Positions 1 through 8,700 of a stretch of 64,000 nucleotides of DNA are shown here, in pieces (the stretch's first letter is position 1; the number at the start of each line of letters is the position of its first letter). The DNA comes from Micromonospora inyonensis (GTDB lineage Bacteria; Actinomycetota; Actinomycetes; Mycobacteriales; Micromonosporaceae), in contig NZ_FMHU01000001.1 in the NCBI RefSeq assembly GCF_900091415.1, forward strand, positions 2,666,001-2,730,000. Reading direction: 5' to 3'. The translations under genes and the position numbers were made by a program. Below the pieces are notes generated by a model that did no database searches, had not been told where the DNA came from, and was given only the letters and a program-made list of their open reading frames with translations.

Positions 1-819
1 GCCGTCCGCGCACTCACCCTCCTGCTGGCGGCGACTGCGGCGGCCACCGTCGCGGTCGACCTGCTCAACTGGTGGTACGCCCCGGAGCGGGGCTTCGGCC
101 TGGCCGTGCGGACCGGCTGGGCGCTGCTGCGCGCGTTCGGCTTCGTGCTGCTGGCCGGACACGTCCGTAGCGGGCGGACACTGGCCCGGCCGTTGGGGCT
201 GATCCTCGTCGTCACGACCGTCTTCGCGGTCGGGCGGCTGGTCGTGCCCCGGCGGGGAGTGCCCCCGCTGCCCGGGATCCTCGGCTTCGGCCTGTTGATG
301 CTGCTCTGTCTGGCGGTGCTCTGGCTGCTCTACCGCTCCCCGGCGGTCGCCGGGCATCTCACCCGGCACCGGGGCCGGCTGGTCATCGACCGGCAGGGCA
401 TCTCCTGGCGGGAGACCCCGCCGCGCCGCCCGCCGGTCGCCGGCTGGCTGCTCACCGTCCGGGTCGCCGCGTTCACGTACACGCCGCTCATGCTCGTCCC
501 CGCGTTCGTGGCGGCCGGCACGATCCTGGACGGCCGGCTCGCCGCCGGACCCGTGGTGCTGGCCTGGTGCGGTTTCGCCTTCGCCACCAGCTACGCGGTG
601 CTGTTCTGCACCTTCTTCCTCCTGCGGGGCAGGCGTTGGGCACGCGGACTGCTGGTGGCGGTGACCCTCGGCGTGCTCGCCGTGGACCTGCCACTGTGCT
701 GGTGGCTGCTCGGCGTCGACGGTCTGGTCCGGGACGGCGCGCCGCTGGTGACCGCGGGTGCCCTCGCCCTCTACGGTCTGTGGCGGAGCGGTCGGGCCGG
801 GACCGGTGCCGCGGCGTGA
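1..819 (+). CDS. Partial polytopic membrane protein (5' end outside window)
   Basis: The frame is open to the left edge, so the true start lies upstream. A GTG at 106 could serve as a start, but it would discard a hydrophobic stretch encoded before it. About 272 codons are visible. The protein is mostly hydrophobic, with roughly seven probable membrane spans and a basic Arg/Pro-rich loop encoded near 365-440. I see no catalytic or binding motif and do not recognise the family. It ends 54 bp before the flavoenzyme gene on the same strand, so co-transcription is possible but not shown. Confidence 0.75.
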   Translation, partial: AVRALTLLLAATAAATVAVDLLNWWYAPERGFGLAVRTGWALLRAFGFVLLAGHVRSGRTLARPLGLILVVTTVFAVGRLVVPRRGVPPLPGILGFGLLMLLCLAVLWLLYRSPAVAGHLTRHRGRLVIDRQGISWRETPPRRPPVAGWLLTVRVAAFTYTPLMLVPAFVAAGTILDGRLAAGPVVLAWCGFAFATSYAVLFCTFFLLRGRRWARGLLVAVTLGVLAVDLPLCWWLLGVDGLVRDGAPLVTAGALALYGLWRSGRAGTGAAA

Positions 820-873
820 GCGAGGCGCACGTCGCCGTGGTGCCGGTCGGAACGGGAGCGGAGGTGGTGCCGC

Positions 874-2001
874 GTGAGCGAGACGTACGACGTCGCGGTG
901 GTGGGAGCCGGTCCGGCGGGGGCCGCCGCCGCGCTGGCCGCCCGCCGGGCCGGGACGCGGGTGCTGCTGCTGGACCGGGCCGACTTCCCCCGGGACAAGG
1001 CGTGCGGGGACGGGATCGCCGCGCACGCGCTGGACGTGCTCGCCCGGCTCGGCGTCGCCGACGCGGTGGCCGGCTACCCTCCGCTGCCCGCGTTGCGCCT
1101 GGTCGCCCCGGGTGGCGACACGGTGGCCCGGGTGTTGCCCCGGCCGGCGTACACGGTGCCCCGGACGGTGTTCGACGCCCGACTGGTCGCGGCGGCCGTG
1201 GCGGCCGGTGTGGAACTGCGCCGGCACACCGTCCGCCGGGTCGTCGACCGGGGCGACCGGGTGCTGCTGGACGACGCGTTCACCGCGCGGGCGGTGGTCG
1301 GTGCGGACGGGGCCGGCTCGGTGGTGCGGCGTGGTCTCGGCCACCCGATCAATCCGGAACGTCACCTCGCGCTCGCCATCCGGGGCTACGCCCCGGCCCG
1401 GTCCGGCCCGCCGGAGCAGCTCATCGTCACCTCGGCCGCGCGCTGGCCGGCGTACGCGTGGTCCTTCCCGATCGGGGACGGCCGGGCGAACGTCGGGTAC
1501 GGGGAGGTGCTGCGCGGCGAGCCGTTGAGCCGGGCGCACCTGCTCGACCGCCTCGCCGTCCTGCTGCCGGGCACCGACGCGGCCACGGTGACCGACCTGC
1601 GGGCCCACCACCTGCCGCTGTCGACCTACCGCCCGCCGGCCGGGCGGGGCCGGGTCACGCTGGCCGGCGACGCGCTGTCGCTGATCAACCCGTTCACCGG
1701 GGAGGGCATCTTCTACGCGCTGCTCTCCGGCGCGCTGGCCGGGACGGCGGCGGCCCGCAGCCCGGACCGGGCCGCCGACCGGTACGCCGCCACCCTGCGT
1801 CGCCGTCTCGGCCCCCACCTGCGCCACAGCTCGGCGGCGGCCTGGCTGGCCCGGCGGCGACAGGTGGTGGACGGGGCCGTCCGCGCGGCCCGCCGCGACG
1901 ACCGGGTCTTCCGTACCGTGGTGGAGCTGGGGCTCGGCGACGGCCGGCTGGACGCACGGACCCTGACGATGATCGGGTGGGGACTGGCCGGACGGGTTTG
2001 A
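874..2001 (+). CDS. Geranylgeranyl reductase family FAD-dependent oxidoreductase
   Basis: A 375-residue flavoprotein of the geranylgeranyl-reductase / p-hydroxybenzoate hydroxylase fold. The N-terminal dinucleotide motif GAGPAG is at residues 11-16. The family-typical DKACGDG follows at 41-47, a GADGAGS element at 143-149, and the second FAD motif GDA...FTGEG at about 265-278. Family members reduce isoprenoid double bonds or hydroxylate aromatic substrates. The GTG start at 874 has a GGAGG-type ribosome site about ten bases upstream. The next gene, a cis-prenyltransferase, begins within 50 bp. A role in reducing a prenyl chain is therefore attractive, but this is inference from context; the substrate is unknown. 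Confidence 0.88.
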   Translation: MSETYDVAVVGAGPAGAAAALAARRAGTRVLLLDRADFPRDKACGDGIAAHALDVLARLGVADAVAGYPPLPALRLVAPGGDTVARVLPRPAYTVPRTVFDARLVAAAVAAGVELRRHTVRRVVDRGDRVLLDDAFTARAVVGADGAGSVVRRGLGHPINPERHLALAIRGYAPARSGPPEQLIVTSAARWPAYAWSFPIGDGRANVGYGEVLRGEPLSRAHLLDRLAVLLPGTDAATVTDLRAHHLPLSTYRPPAGRGRVTLAGDALSLINPFTGEGIFYALLSGALAGTAAARSPDRAADRYAATLRRRLGPHLRHSSAAAWLARRRQVVDGAVRAARRDDRVFRTVVELGLGDGRLDARTLTMIGWGLAGRV

Positions 2002-2047
2002 GGTGGGACGTGCCCGTTCCCCGACCGGGTCGCTACGCTGCATGGTG

Positions 2048-2818
2048 ATGACTCTGCGGAACCTGCTCTATTCGGTGTACGAGCGTCGACTGACGGCGAG
2101 CCTCGCGGGCAAGCCGGTGCCCCGGCACGTCGGCGTGATGTGCGACGGCAACCGCAGGTGGGCCAAGGAAATGGGCTTCGTCGACCCCAACGACGGCCAC
2201 CGGGTCGGCGCCGCCAAGATCAAGGACGTGCTCGGCTGGTGCGACCAGGCCGGCATCGGGCACGTCACCCTCTACCTGCTGGCCACCGACAACCTGCGTC
2301 GTCCGGCCCGGGAACTCGACCCGCTGTTGCAGATCATCGAGGATCTCGTGGTCGAGTTGGCCGAGGAGGGCAACCCGTGGCGGTTGCGCATGGTCGGCGC
2401 GCTCGACCTGCTCCCGGCGCAGACGGCCACCGCGCTGAAGGCCGCCGAGGAGCGCACCCGGGATCGCTGCGGTGGGGCCCAGGTCAACATCGCGGTCGGG
2501 TACGGCGGCCGGCGTGAGATCACCGACGCGGTCCGCTCGCTGCTGCTGGAACACGCGGCGTCCGGCGGCACCCTGGAGGAACTGGCCGAGGTGCTGGACG
2601 TCGAGCACATCGCCGAGCACCTCTACACCCGGGGCCAGCCCGATCCGGACCTGGTCATCCGTACCAGCGGGGAGCAGCGGCTCTCCGGTTTCATGCTCTG
2701 GCAGTCGGCGCACTCGGAGTTCTACTTCTGCGAGCTGAACTGGCCCGACTTCCGTCGCGTGGACTTCCTCCGGGCGCTGCGCTCGTACGCGAGCCGGCAA
2801 CGCCGCTACGGCATCTGA
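2048..2818 (+). CDS. Cis-prenyltransferase (short-chain Z-isoprenyl diphosphate synthase, UppS family)
   Basis: It condenses isopentenyl diphosphate onto an allylic diphosphate in cis configuration. The 256-residue product carries the family signature CDGNRRWA near residues 32-39, with the catalytic Asp at about 33. Further motifs are GYGGRREI and the C-terminal block DLVIRTSGEQRLSGF. Overall it resembles mycobacterial Rv1086 (Z,E-farnesyl diphosphate synthase) more than the longer-chain Rv2361c type; this is recalled family knowledge, not a search. The start is uncertain: ATG 2042, GTG 2045 and ATG 2048 are in frame. A TACGCT hexamer at 2034-2039 could give a near-leaderless mRNA, which favours 2045 or 2048. 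It follows the reductase gene closely. Confidence 0.9.
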   Translation: MTLRNLLYSVYERRLTASLAGKPVPRHVGVMCDGNRRWAKEMGFVDPNDGHRVGAAKIKDVLGWCDQAGIGHVTLYLLATDNLRRPARELDPLLQIIEDLVVELAEEGNPWRLRMVGALDLLPAQTATALKAAEERTRDRCGGAQVNIAVGYGGRREITDAVRSLLLEHAASGGTLEELAEVLDVEHIAEHLYTRGQPDPDLVIRTSGEQRLSGFMLWQSAHSEFYFCELNWPDFRRVDFLRALRSYASRQRRYGI

Positions 2819-2989
2819 CTCCTCGTCCGACCGTTGTCCCAGGACAACGGTCAACGATCCGTACCGCGGAAGTGTCGGCGTTCCGACCATGCCCGGCCAC
2901 CCGGGACACCTGTCCCTTCCGGTCGGGACGATCCTCCGGTGACCCTCCTTCGCGTCGTCCGACCGTGGGCGGCACCGGGAGGAGTGGCA

Positions 2990-5900
2990 ATGATCCGAAG
3001 AGGACCGACAACGAGACGGCGACGCGTGTTCGCCGGTCGGTGGGGGAGACTCTGCGCCGTCGTGGCGGTGGTGATGGTCGCCGCCGTGGGCAACGTCGCG
3101 GTGTCGCCGTCGGCGTACGCGTCGGGTCCGGTCGTGGTCGACCAGGACACGCAGCGGCGGGGGCTGTTCGCGGCGTACATGCGGTCCCGGGCGACCGGGG
3201 CCGAGGGGCTGCGGCAGACGTTCCTCAGCGCGGCGATGGTCGGCTACCGGCAGCAGCACCCCGGCGCCACGTCGCAACAGCTCGTGCAGCACACGGCGTC
3301 GATGAACCAGTGGTACACCAGCCAGCTCGGTGCCGACGACCTGGCCCGGCCGACGTACCAGCTCATGGTGAAGCTGCTGGAACTGTCGGCGCTGCACCCG
3401 TCCGGCGCGGTGGCCGCACCGATCTTCAAGGAGCTGGCCGAGTCGACGCTGGGCAAGGAGATCAAGGCGCTCGGCGAGACGCTCGACGACATCCACGCCG
3501 CGCAGCGCCACAACTCGGTGATCAACCAGGTCTTCGAGAACCAGAACAAGATCTGGGGTGAGGTGGCCGGTCGGGGCGCGATCGACCCGACCTTCACCGC
3601 GGCGTGGAACGGCTACTTCGGCGCGAAGTACAACGTCGTGGCGAACGCGACCTCCGACGAGCTGATGGCCGACCCGCTGATCGCGACGTACGTCAACGTC
3701 GAGGCCCTGCTGGAGCACACCAACAACCTCCAGAACTATCTGGACGAGGGCAACCGGCAGATCACCGCGCTGCTCAACGAGATCAACGTACGGACCGACG
3801 CCGCCAACGCGGACGTCGAGGCGATGAACGCGGCCCTCCCGGTGGACGGGCGGCAGGCGACCCCGGCCGAACTGGAGCAGGCGAAGGCGAAGGCCGAGGA
3901 ACGCAAGAAGTGGCTCGAGGGTGCCGCCGGTGCGATCGACCTCTTCGGCAAGCTGGTCGGAGTCGCCGACCCGAAGGTCGGCGCGATCGTGATGGGCACC
4001 GGGCGGGCCGCCGTCCAGATCGCCACCGCGGTCAGTGACTGGCTCCCGACGCTCGCCGCCAACGGCCTGAAGGCGGCGCTCTTCTCGGCGAGCGGGATCG
4101 GCATGGCCGGCGCGGTGCTCGGTGCCATCCAGTCGCTGGTGCCCCTCTTCGGTGGCACCGGTCCGACCGTCGACCAGCAGATCCTCGACGAGCTCAAGGA
4201 ACTCCGCATGGAGCTGCGGGAGTTCCGCGACGAGATGAAGGAGCGGTTCGACCGGATCGAGGTGGCCCTGGTGCAGATCTACGACCAGATGGACGCCCAG
4301 TTCAACCGGCTGCTCACCGAGGTCTGGCTGATCCAGGACGAGCTGAAGAAGGTCGTCTCGCAGCTCGCGCTGGTCACCCAGCAGGTCGACTTCTGGGGCA
4401 GCTCGATCCTCCGGTCCCTCCAGGAGACCCAGGTGTCCCAGCTCAAGGGCCTGATCAACCAGCGGGTCAGTCACTCCGCCCGGTATCCCGAGACCCCGTT
4501 GACCTGGGACGAGTACAAGGCGACGGTGGAGGCGTTGAACACGGCGGCGAGCGTGCAGAGCAAGGCGGCGCCGTTCACCGCCGGCCTCGGCGACCAGTAT
4601 CCGGAGAACAACCTCGGCGCGTTCGGCTACCACGGCTCGATCCGCTACCTGACCGACTACGCGGAGAACAACCTGCACCTGCCGTACCTGGAGAGCGGCG
4701 GCGTGCGGGTGCAGGCGCCACCGGTGCCGGCGGTGGAGCACTGGATGCTCGCCGCCGAGGGTTACAAGCACATGGTGGCGCAGAACCCGGGCTATGCCGC
4801 GCAGGTCAACCTGACCACCGACGAGATCCTCGCGTCCGGTCGGGCCATCCAGACGGCCGTCCGGCGGTTCAGCGCCCCGCAGGGCTGGGACAAGCCCGAC
4901 CAGCTCAACCCGATGTTCATCAAGCTGATCAGCGACTACCGGACCACGGGTGAGACGCTGTTCGGCAAGATGCACGAGAAGCGGAACGCGATCCAGAACC
5001 ACCGCCTGGGCTACACGATGTTCGGCCTGCCCACCCAGGACGTGGAGGGCGCCAGCACCACCGAACCGACGTCCGTCCCGCCGTGTTCCACCAGCGTCAC
5101 CTACCAGGCGAGCCGGCCCGGCAACGTGGTCAGCAAGGACGCCAAGGAGATCTGGCTGGCCGACTACGGGCGTCCCGACACCCCCGCGCAGCTCTGCTAC
5201 GAGCCGGCCTGGGCGAACGAGTCCGAGCCGCCGGACCCGGACGGGGACAAGCCGTACGCGGTCTACGCCGACCTGGAGATCACCTTCAAGCTGCGGCAGC
5301 GGTGGGACGGCCAGTGGCTCACCGCCTCCACGTGGAGCAAGGTCTACCCGTACGGCAAGATCCAGCAGTACTACCCGCCGGACGACCCCCGGCAGGGCTG
5401 GCGGCGCACCCTCAGCCAGGCCATGTCGGAGAAGTGGGGCGGGGTCAAGGCGGACTTCGAGCAGACCGTGAGCCGTACCCGGACTCCGAACGACGCGACG
5501 ATCAAGACGAATGTCCGTGACTGGCTCTACGGCCAGGCGGGGCAGTACTACTACGAGGTGACCCGGGACCTGAAGAAGCCGGGTACCGAACTGTACGAGC
5601 TGAACAAACAGCTCACCCGGGCGGCGCTGCTGCTCCAGTCGTACACCAAGCTCGGGTTCGCCCGCTCGCTGGAGCAGGACCAGACCATCGGCATCCACCT
5701 CTTCGGGCAGACCCGCATCCCGTTCGACCAGGGGCAGTTGGAGGCCAACGTGGTCAACGGTCGGGAGGGCCACTCCGGTGGCATCACCCCGGCGAAGCGG
5801 GTGACCGCCGGCTTCGAGCGGGCCTACAAGAACTACTGCGAGACGGTCGTGAACGACCGGTGCGTGGTGAAGCCGGAGAAGAGCGGCGTACCGGAGCCCA

Positions 5901-6550
5901 ACCCGCTGGCGGACCCGCCGGACACCACCCCGGACCCGTACCTGCTGCCGCCCTGCAACTGGGCGGAGCGGTGGGACCCGGTCGAGCGCTGCCTCAGCTG
6001 GGCGGTCGTCCACCGGTCGAACCAGCTCAAGCAGCGGCTCGAACTGGCCAGCGAGCGGATCGCCGACCAGGTGACCCTCACCGAGGGCATCCCGGCGGTG
6101 GACGACCTGATGCAGGGCATCCGGATCGCCGAGACGGTGGCCAAGAACGGGCCGACGGGAACCACCGCCCGGGTCGGCGCGGTGACCGGGCTGGCCGGCA
6201 AGTGCCTGGACTCCCGGGCCCCGCACGCCGACGGCGCGGCGACCGAGATCTCGACCTGCGACAACTCCGGCCCCCAGGGCTGGGCGCTGATGCCGAACCG
6301 CACCGTCATGTCGATGGGCCAGTGTCTGGACGTCAGTGGCGGCGGTTCCGCGGACGGCACTCCGATCATCCTGTGGCCCTGTCACGGACTCGTCCACCAG
6401 CAGTGGCAGCCGTACCCCGACGGCACCCTGCGCAGCCCGCAGTCCGGCAAGTGCCTGACCGTGGCCGACAACAACTCCGCCGACGGCACCCTCGTCCACC
6501 TGTGGACGTGCGGCGCCGGGGCGAACCAGAAGTGGACCCTGCCGGCCTGA
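2990..6550 (+). CDS. Large secreted protein with hydrophobic core, coiled coil and C-terminal ricin-type lectin domain
   Basis: A 1,186-residue protein started by ATG 2990 behind a GGAGGAG-like ribosome site (about 2978-2984). An N-terminal Arg-rich stretch, a hydrophobic segment and an AYA cleavage site near residue 44 make a signal peptide. Residues 45-310 are largely helical and polar. Residues 311-388 are Gly/Ala-rich and hydrophobic. Residues 394-465 form a charged coiled coil. The last 130 or so residues are a CBM13/ricin beta-trefoil with three Q-x-W motifs (QGW, QQW, QKW) and paired Cys. The enzymatic or toxic activity is unknown: I see no hydrolase motif. The lectin domain suggests binding to polysaccharide, and the hydrophobic-plus-coiled-coil core resembles membrane-active proteins. 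The gene is monocistronic, with its own terminator. Confidence 0.85.
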   Translation: MIRRGPTTRRRRVFAGRWGRLCAVVAVVMVAAVGNVAVSPSAYASGPVVVDQDTQRRGLFAAYMRSRATGAEGLRQTFLSAAMVGYRQQHPGATSQQLVQHTASMNQWYTSQLGADDLARPTYQLMVKLLELSALHPSGAVAAPIFKELAESTLGKEIKALGETLDDIHAAQRHNSVINQVFENQNKIWGEVAGRGAIDPTFTAAWNGYFGAKYNVVANATSDELMADPLIATYVNVEALLEHTNNLQNYLDEGNRQITALLNEINVRTDAANADVEAMNAALPVDGRQATPAELEQAKAKAEERKKWLEGAAGAIDLFGKLVGVADPKVGAIVMGTGRAAVQIATAVSDWLPTLAANGLKAALFSASGIGMAGAVLGAIQSLVPLFGGTGPTVDQQILDELKELRMELREFRDEMKERFDRIEVALVQIYDQMDAQFNRLLTEVWLIQDELKKVVSQLALVTQQVDFWGSSILRSLQETQVSQLKGLINQRVSHSARYPETPLTWDEYKATVEALNTAASVQSKAAPFTAGLGDQYPENNLGAFGYHGSIRYLTDYAENNLHLPYLESGGVRVQAPPVPAVEHWMLAAEGYKHMVAQNPGYAAQVNLTTDEILASGRAIQTAVRRFSAPQGWDKPDQLNPMFIKLISDYRTTGETLFGKMHEKRNAIQNHRLGYTMFGLPTQDVEGASTTEPTSVPPCSTSVTYQASRPGNVVSKDAKEIWLADYGRPDTPAQLCYEPAWANESEPPDPDGDKPYAVYADLEITFKLRQRWDGQWLTASTWSKVYPYGKIQQYYPPDDPRQGWRRTLSQAMSEKWGGVKADFEQTVSRTRTPNDATIKTNVRDWLYGQAGQYYYEVTRDLKKPGTELYELNKQLTRAALLLQSYTKLGFARSLEQDQTIGIHLFGQTRIPFDQGQLEANVVNGREGHSGGITPAKRVTAGFERAYKNYCETVVNDRCVVKPEKSGVPEPNPLADPPDTTPDPYLLPPCNWAERWDPVERCLSWAVVHRSNQLKQRLELASERIADQVTLTEGIPAVDDLMQGIRIAETVAKNGPTGTTARVGAVTGLAGKCLDSRAPHADGAATEISTCDNSGPQGWALMPNRTVMSMGQCLDVSGGGSADGTPIILWPCHGLVHQQWQPYPDGTLRSPQSGKCLTVADNNSADGTLVHLWTCGAGANQKWTLPA

Positions 6551-6572
6551 CCGTCGACGGGACCATCTGACC

Positions 6573-6608
6573 GGGGATCCTCCGCCCACCCCGGGGCGGG
6601 GGATCCCC
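6573..6608. terminator. Bidirectional intrinsic terminator between the lectin protein gene and otsB
   Basis: A 15-bp stem (6573-6587 with 6594-6608, one G-T pair) with a 6-nt loop lies between two convergent genes. There is no U-tract, as is usual for very GC-rich actinobacteria. Confidence 0.75.
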
Positions 6609-6661
6609 TCCGGCCTCAAGGAGAGCGTCGGCGCGGCCCGCGCCGGTGACCGGCAGACGGG

Positions 6662-7486
6662 TCAGCGCAGCCGGGTGACGGCGTCGCTGAGGAAGTCGCC
6701 GAGGGCGGCCGGTGAGTCGATGGTCAGGTCGGCGGCGAGGGCGACCTCCTGCCCGGTCTCCTGGTTGGCCACCGCCACGCAGACCCCGACGAAGTCGGGA
6801 TCCGCGGCCGCGCGGGCGCGCAGCGCGGTGAACGCCTTGATGTCGGAGACGTCGTCGCCGAAGTACCAGGCTCCGGCGGCCGAGCGGACCGCCTCGTCGA
6901 TCACCATGCCCTTGTCCCGGTCGACCGGGGGCTTGATCTCCAGCACCATCCGGCCGGCCTGCACCCGCAGCCCCAGGCGGTCGGCCTGGGCCCGGCCCCA
7001 GCTCTCCACCGCCTCGGCCAAATGCGGCGCGGTGCGGTAGTGCAGGGCCACCGAGAGGCGCTTGAACTCCACCAGGGTGCCCGGGGGCAGTTCACCACGG
7101 GCCAGATCGGCCAGTTCGGCCATGGTGGGCACCCAGGGCAGGGCAGCCGGCTCGGTGACCGTCTCGCCGCCGGAGTGGCTGTGCTCCAACCCGTAGAGGC
7201 CGTAGAGGTCGATACCGACAAGCCCGCCGAAGTGGTCGCGCAGGAACTCGACCGGGCGGGCGGAGACGATCGCGACCCGACGAACGACGGGCGCGAGCGC
7301 CTCGAGCGCGGCGAGGACCTTCGGAGCGGGCTCGACCGCGGTGGGATCCTCGTCGACCGGGGCGAGAGTGCCGTCGAAGTCGAAGAAGAACACGTAGTCG
7401 CCGGCCCGCTCGGCGGTCACGGCCCAGGCACGGGCGGCGTCGAGCGGCGTCGGCGGCTCCTGGTTGCCCGGATTCAACGGCGGCAC
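6662..7486 (-). CDS. otsB: Trehalose-6-phosphate phosphatase
   Basis: A HAD-superfamily phosphatase that dephosphorylates trehalose-6-phosphate, the last step of OtsAB trehalose synthesis. The DxDGTL motif (DFDGTL, residues 36-41) supplies the nucleophile. A conserved Lys region (VDRDKG) and the acidic motif GDDVSDI follow in order. The start chosen is GTG 7486 (274 residues). A TACGCT hexamer (7499 to 7494 on the minus strand) ends 7 nt before it, giving a probable leaderless mRNA. An upstream ATG at 7519 would add eleven residues but lies before that promoter. No otsA is adjacent in the window. Confidence 0.92.
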   Translation of the reverse strand: MPPLNPGNQEPPTPLDAARAWAVTAERAGDYVFFFDFDGTLAPVDEDPTAVEPAPKVLAALEALAPVVRRVAIVSARPVEFLRDHFGGLVGIDLYGLYGLEHSHSGGETVTEPAALPWVPTMAELADLARGELPPGTLVEFKRLSVALHYRTAPHLAEAVESWGRAQADRLGLRVQAGRMVLEIKPPVDRDKGMVIDEAVRSAAGAWYFGDDVSDIKAFTALRARAAADPDFVGVCVAVANQETGQEVALAADLTIDSPAALGDFLSDAVTRLR

Positions 7487-7493
7487 GCGCGTC

Positions 7494-7499
7494 AGCGTA
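7494..7499 (-). promoter_or_regulatory. -10 hexamer for leaderless otsB
   Basis: TACGCT on the minus strand, 7 nt before the GTG at 7486. It fits the TAnnnT consensus and spacing seen before many genes in this window. No clear -35 is visible. Confidence 0.55.
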
Positions 7500-7562
7500 C
7501 CCGCAGGAGGGCGGTGCATTCGCGGTCGCGAGAAGCGCGTCCGCTCCGCCCGGTGGCGGCGC

Positions 7563-7916
7563 TCAGCGTTCGGCGGCTCCGCGTCCCCGCCGCCCGAACG
7601 GCACCACCGCGGCCTCCCGGTCGTGACTGAGCAGGTAGCCCTCGACGAAACCGGCGTTCCGGTCGCCGGTGTGCGCCTCGATCTCGTTGAGCCGGGCCAC
7701 CAGGAACTCGGTGAGCGCGGTGAGCCGGTCGTTGAGCCGGTCGTAGAGGTCGGCGAGGACGGCCAGGACGACCGCCGTGCCGGCCGTGGTCAGCGCGAAG
7801 AGGTTCACGATCAGAGGGAGCTGCCCGCCGTCGATCGCGCCGATCACCACGTTGCCGGTCACCGACAGTGTCACGGACACCGTCGCGACCAGGACTGCCA
7901 ACCACTTCAGGGTCAT
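7563..7916 (-). CDS. Small two-span membrane protein of unknown function
   Basis: A 117-residue protein with ATG 7916 behind an AGGAGGGG ribosome site. Two hydrophobic segments (about residues 4-26 and 34-56) are followed by an amphipathic, charged C-terminal half with a short helical stretch (LYDRLNDRLTALTEFLVARL) and a basic tail. It lies just upstream of otsB in the same direction; the 76-bp gap shows no terminator. No known domain was recognised. The topology suggests an inner-membrane protein with a cytoplasmic helical tail. Confidence 0.7.
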   Translation of the reverse strand: MTLKWLAVLVATVSVTLSVTGNVVIGAIDGGQLPLIVNLFALTTAGTAVVLAVLADLYDRLNDRLTALTEFLVARLNEIEAHTGDRNAGFVEGYLLSHDREAAVVPFGRRGRGAAER

Positions 7917-8076
7917 GGACAGACCCCTCCTTCTGTCCCGCAGGGCTGGGTTCGGCCTTGTCCCGTCCCCCCGCCGACGACGAGCCCAAGCAGTTAGGGG
8001 GACGCTAGCGCGCGAACCTGCCGCCCGATGCGGAACGGCGATTTACCAGTCGGGGTTCTTTTCACCATCTGGAGAA

Positions 8077-8517
8077 CTAGCCGGCCCGTTTGTCCGTATT
8101 CCGGGCGCTCCCCGGCAGCGGCGGACGGTAGGCGAGGTACCGGACGGTCTCCCGGATGTGGAACTTCTCGAGGTCGGAGACTCCGGGGTCGACCAGGCGG
8201 CGCAACAGCGCCTCGACGTCCGGGTCCATCGGCGGGGTGTCCGGCCGGCGGCGCAACGGGCCCGTCCGGTCCCAGCCGAGCACGGCGAAGGCCGCCGCCG
8301 GATCCAGCCCGAGCCCCTCGCAGAAGGAGACCACCCGGGCGGCCTCGGGGTCGCTGCTCCAGTCGCCGCGGACCCACCGGTTGATGGTCTGCCGGGAGAT
8401 GCCGGTCCGGCGGGACACCTCGGTGCCGCTCCAGGCCCGGGTCGCCCGCACGTCGTCGAGCGCCCGGCGCACGAAGGCGGCGAATTCGATCTTGCGCGCG
8501 TGGGCGTGGTCGGTCAC
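8077..8517 (-). CDS. Helix-turn-helix (XRE/Cro-type) transcriptional regulator
   Basis: A 146-residue protein with an N-terminal helix-turn-helix around residues 28-52 (TEVSRRTGISRQTINRWVRG) and a C-terminal helical part of unknown role. The GTG at 8517 is preferred: TACCGT (8529 to 8524, minus strand) ends 6 nt before it, consistent with a leaderless transcript. Longer upstream extensions of the frame are low-complexity and basic and cross the divergent promoter region. It is transcribed divergently from the 8701/8781 genes, across an intergenic region with TGTCAC/GTGACA half-sites that may be its operators. Confidence 0.82.
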   Translation of the reverse strand: MTDHAHARKIEFAAFVRRALDDVRATRAWSGTEVSRRTGISRQTINRWVRGDWSSDPEAARVVSFCEGLGLDPAAAFAVLGWDRTGPLRRRPDTPPMDPDVEALLRRLVDPGVSDLEKFHIRETVRYLAYRPPLPGSARNTDKRAG

Positions 8518-8523
8518 CCGACG

Positions 8524-8529
8524 ACGGTA
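8524..8529 (-). promoter_or_regulatory. -10 hexamer for leaderless HTH regulator
   Basis: TACCGT read on the minus strand, 6 nt before the GTG start at 8517. Confidence 0.5.
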
Positions 8530-8567
8530 CGGCCAGCCGTCCGCCGTGTCGTCGTGAGACGCGCTCT

Positions 8568-8585
8568 TGTCACGTAGATGTGACA
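8568..8585. promoter_or_regulatory. Palindromic operator candidate TGTCAC-N6-GTGACA
   Basis: A perfect inverted repeat (8568-8573 and 8580-8585) sits about 50 bp upstream of the HTH gene, in the divergent intergenic region. Further half-sites occur at 8632-8637 (GTGACA) and 8691-8696 (TGTCAC). The last one overlaps the -10 box of the rightward promoter. Autoregulation plus control of the divergent genes by the adjacent HTH protein is an inference. Confidence 0.55.
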
Positions 8586-8687
8586 CCGTCTTCGCATTCG
8601 ACCCCGGCGGGCGGATCCCGGTGCTACTGCCGTGACATGGGCGGGAGTCGTGATATCGAGTGTGGTCCCAAACACATCGGAAGCTGC

Positions 8688-8693
8688 TACTGT
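8688..8693 (+). promoter_or_regulatory. -10 hexamer TACTGT for leaderless upstream ORF
   Basis: It ends 7 nt before ATG 8701 and overlaps the TGTCAC half-site, so a bound regulator would occlude it. Confidence 0.5.
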
Positions 8694-8700
8694 CACGCCT

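Noticed and set aside
2033..6619. 1,528-codon open frame on the minus strand opposite the lectin protein gene
   Set aside because: A consequence of high GC and biased third positions. The product is Arg/Val/Leu/Gly/His-rich without domains, and the plus strand has a signal peptide, ribosome site and lectin domain.
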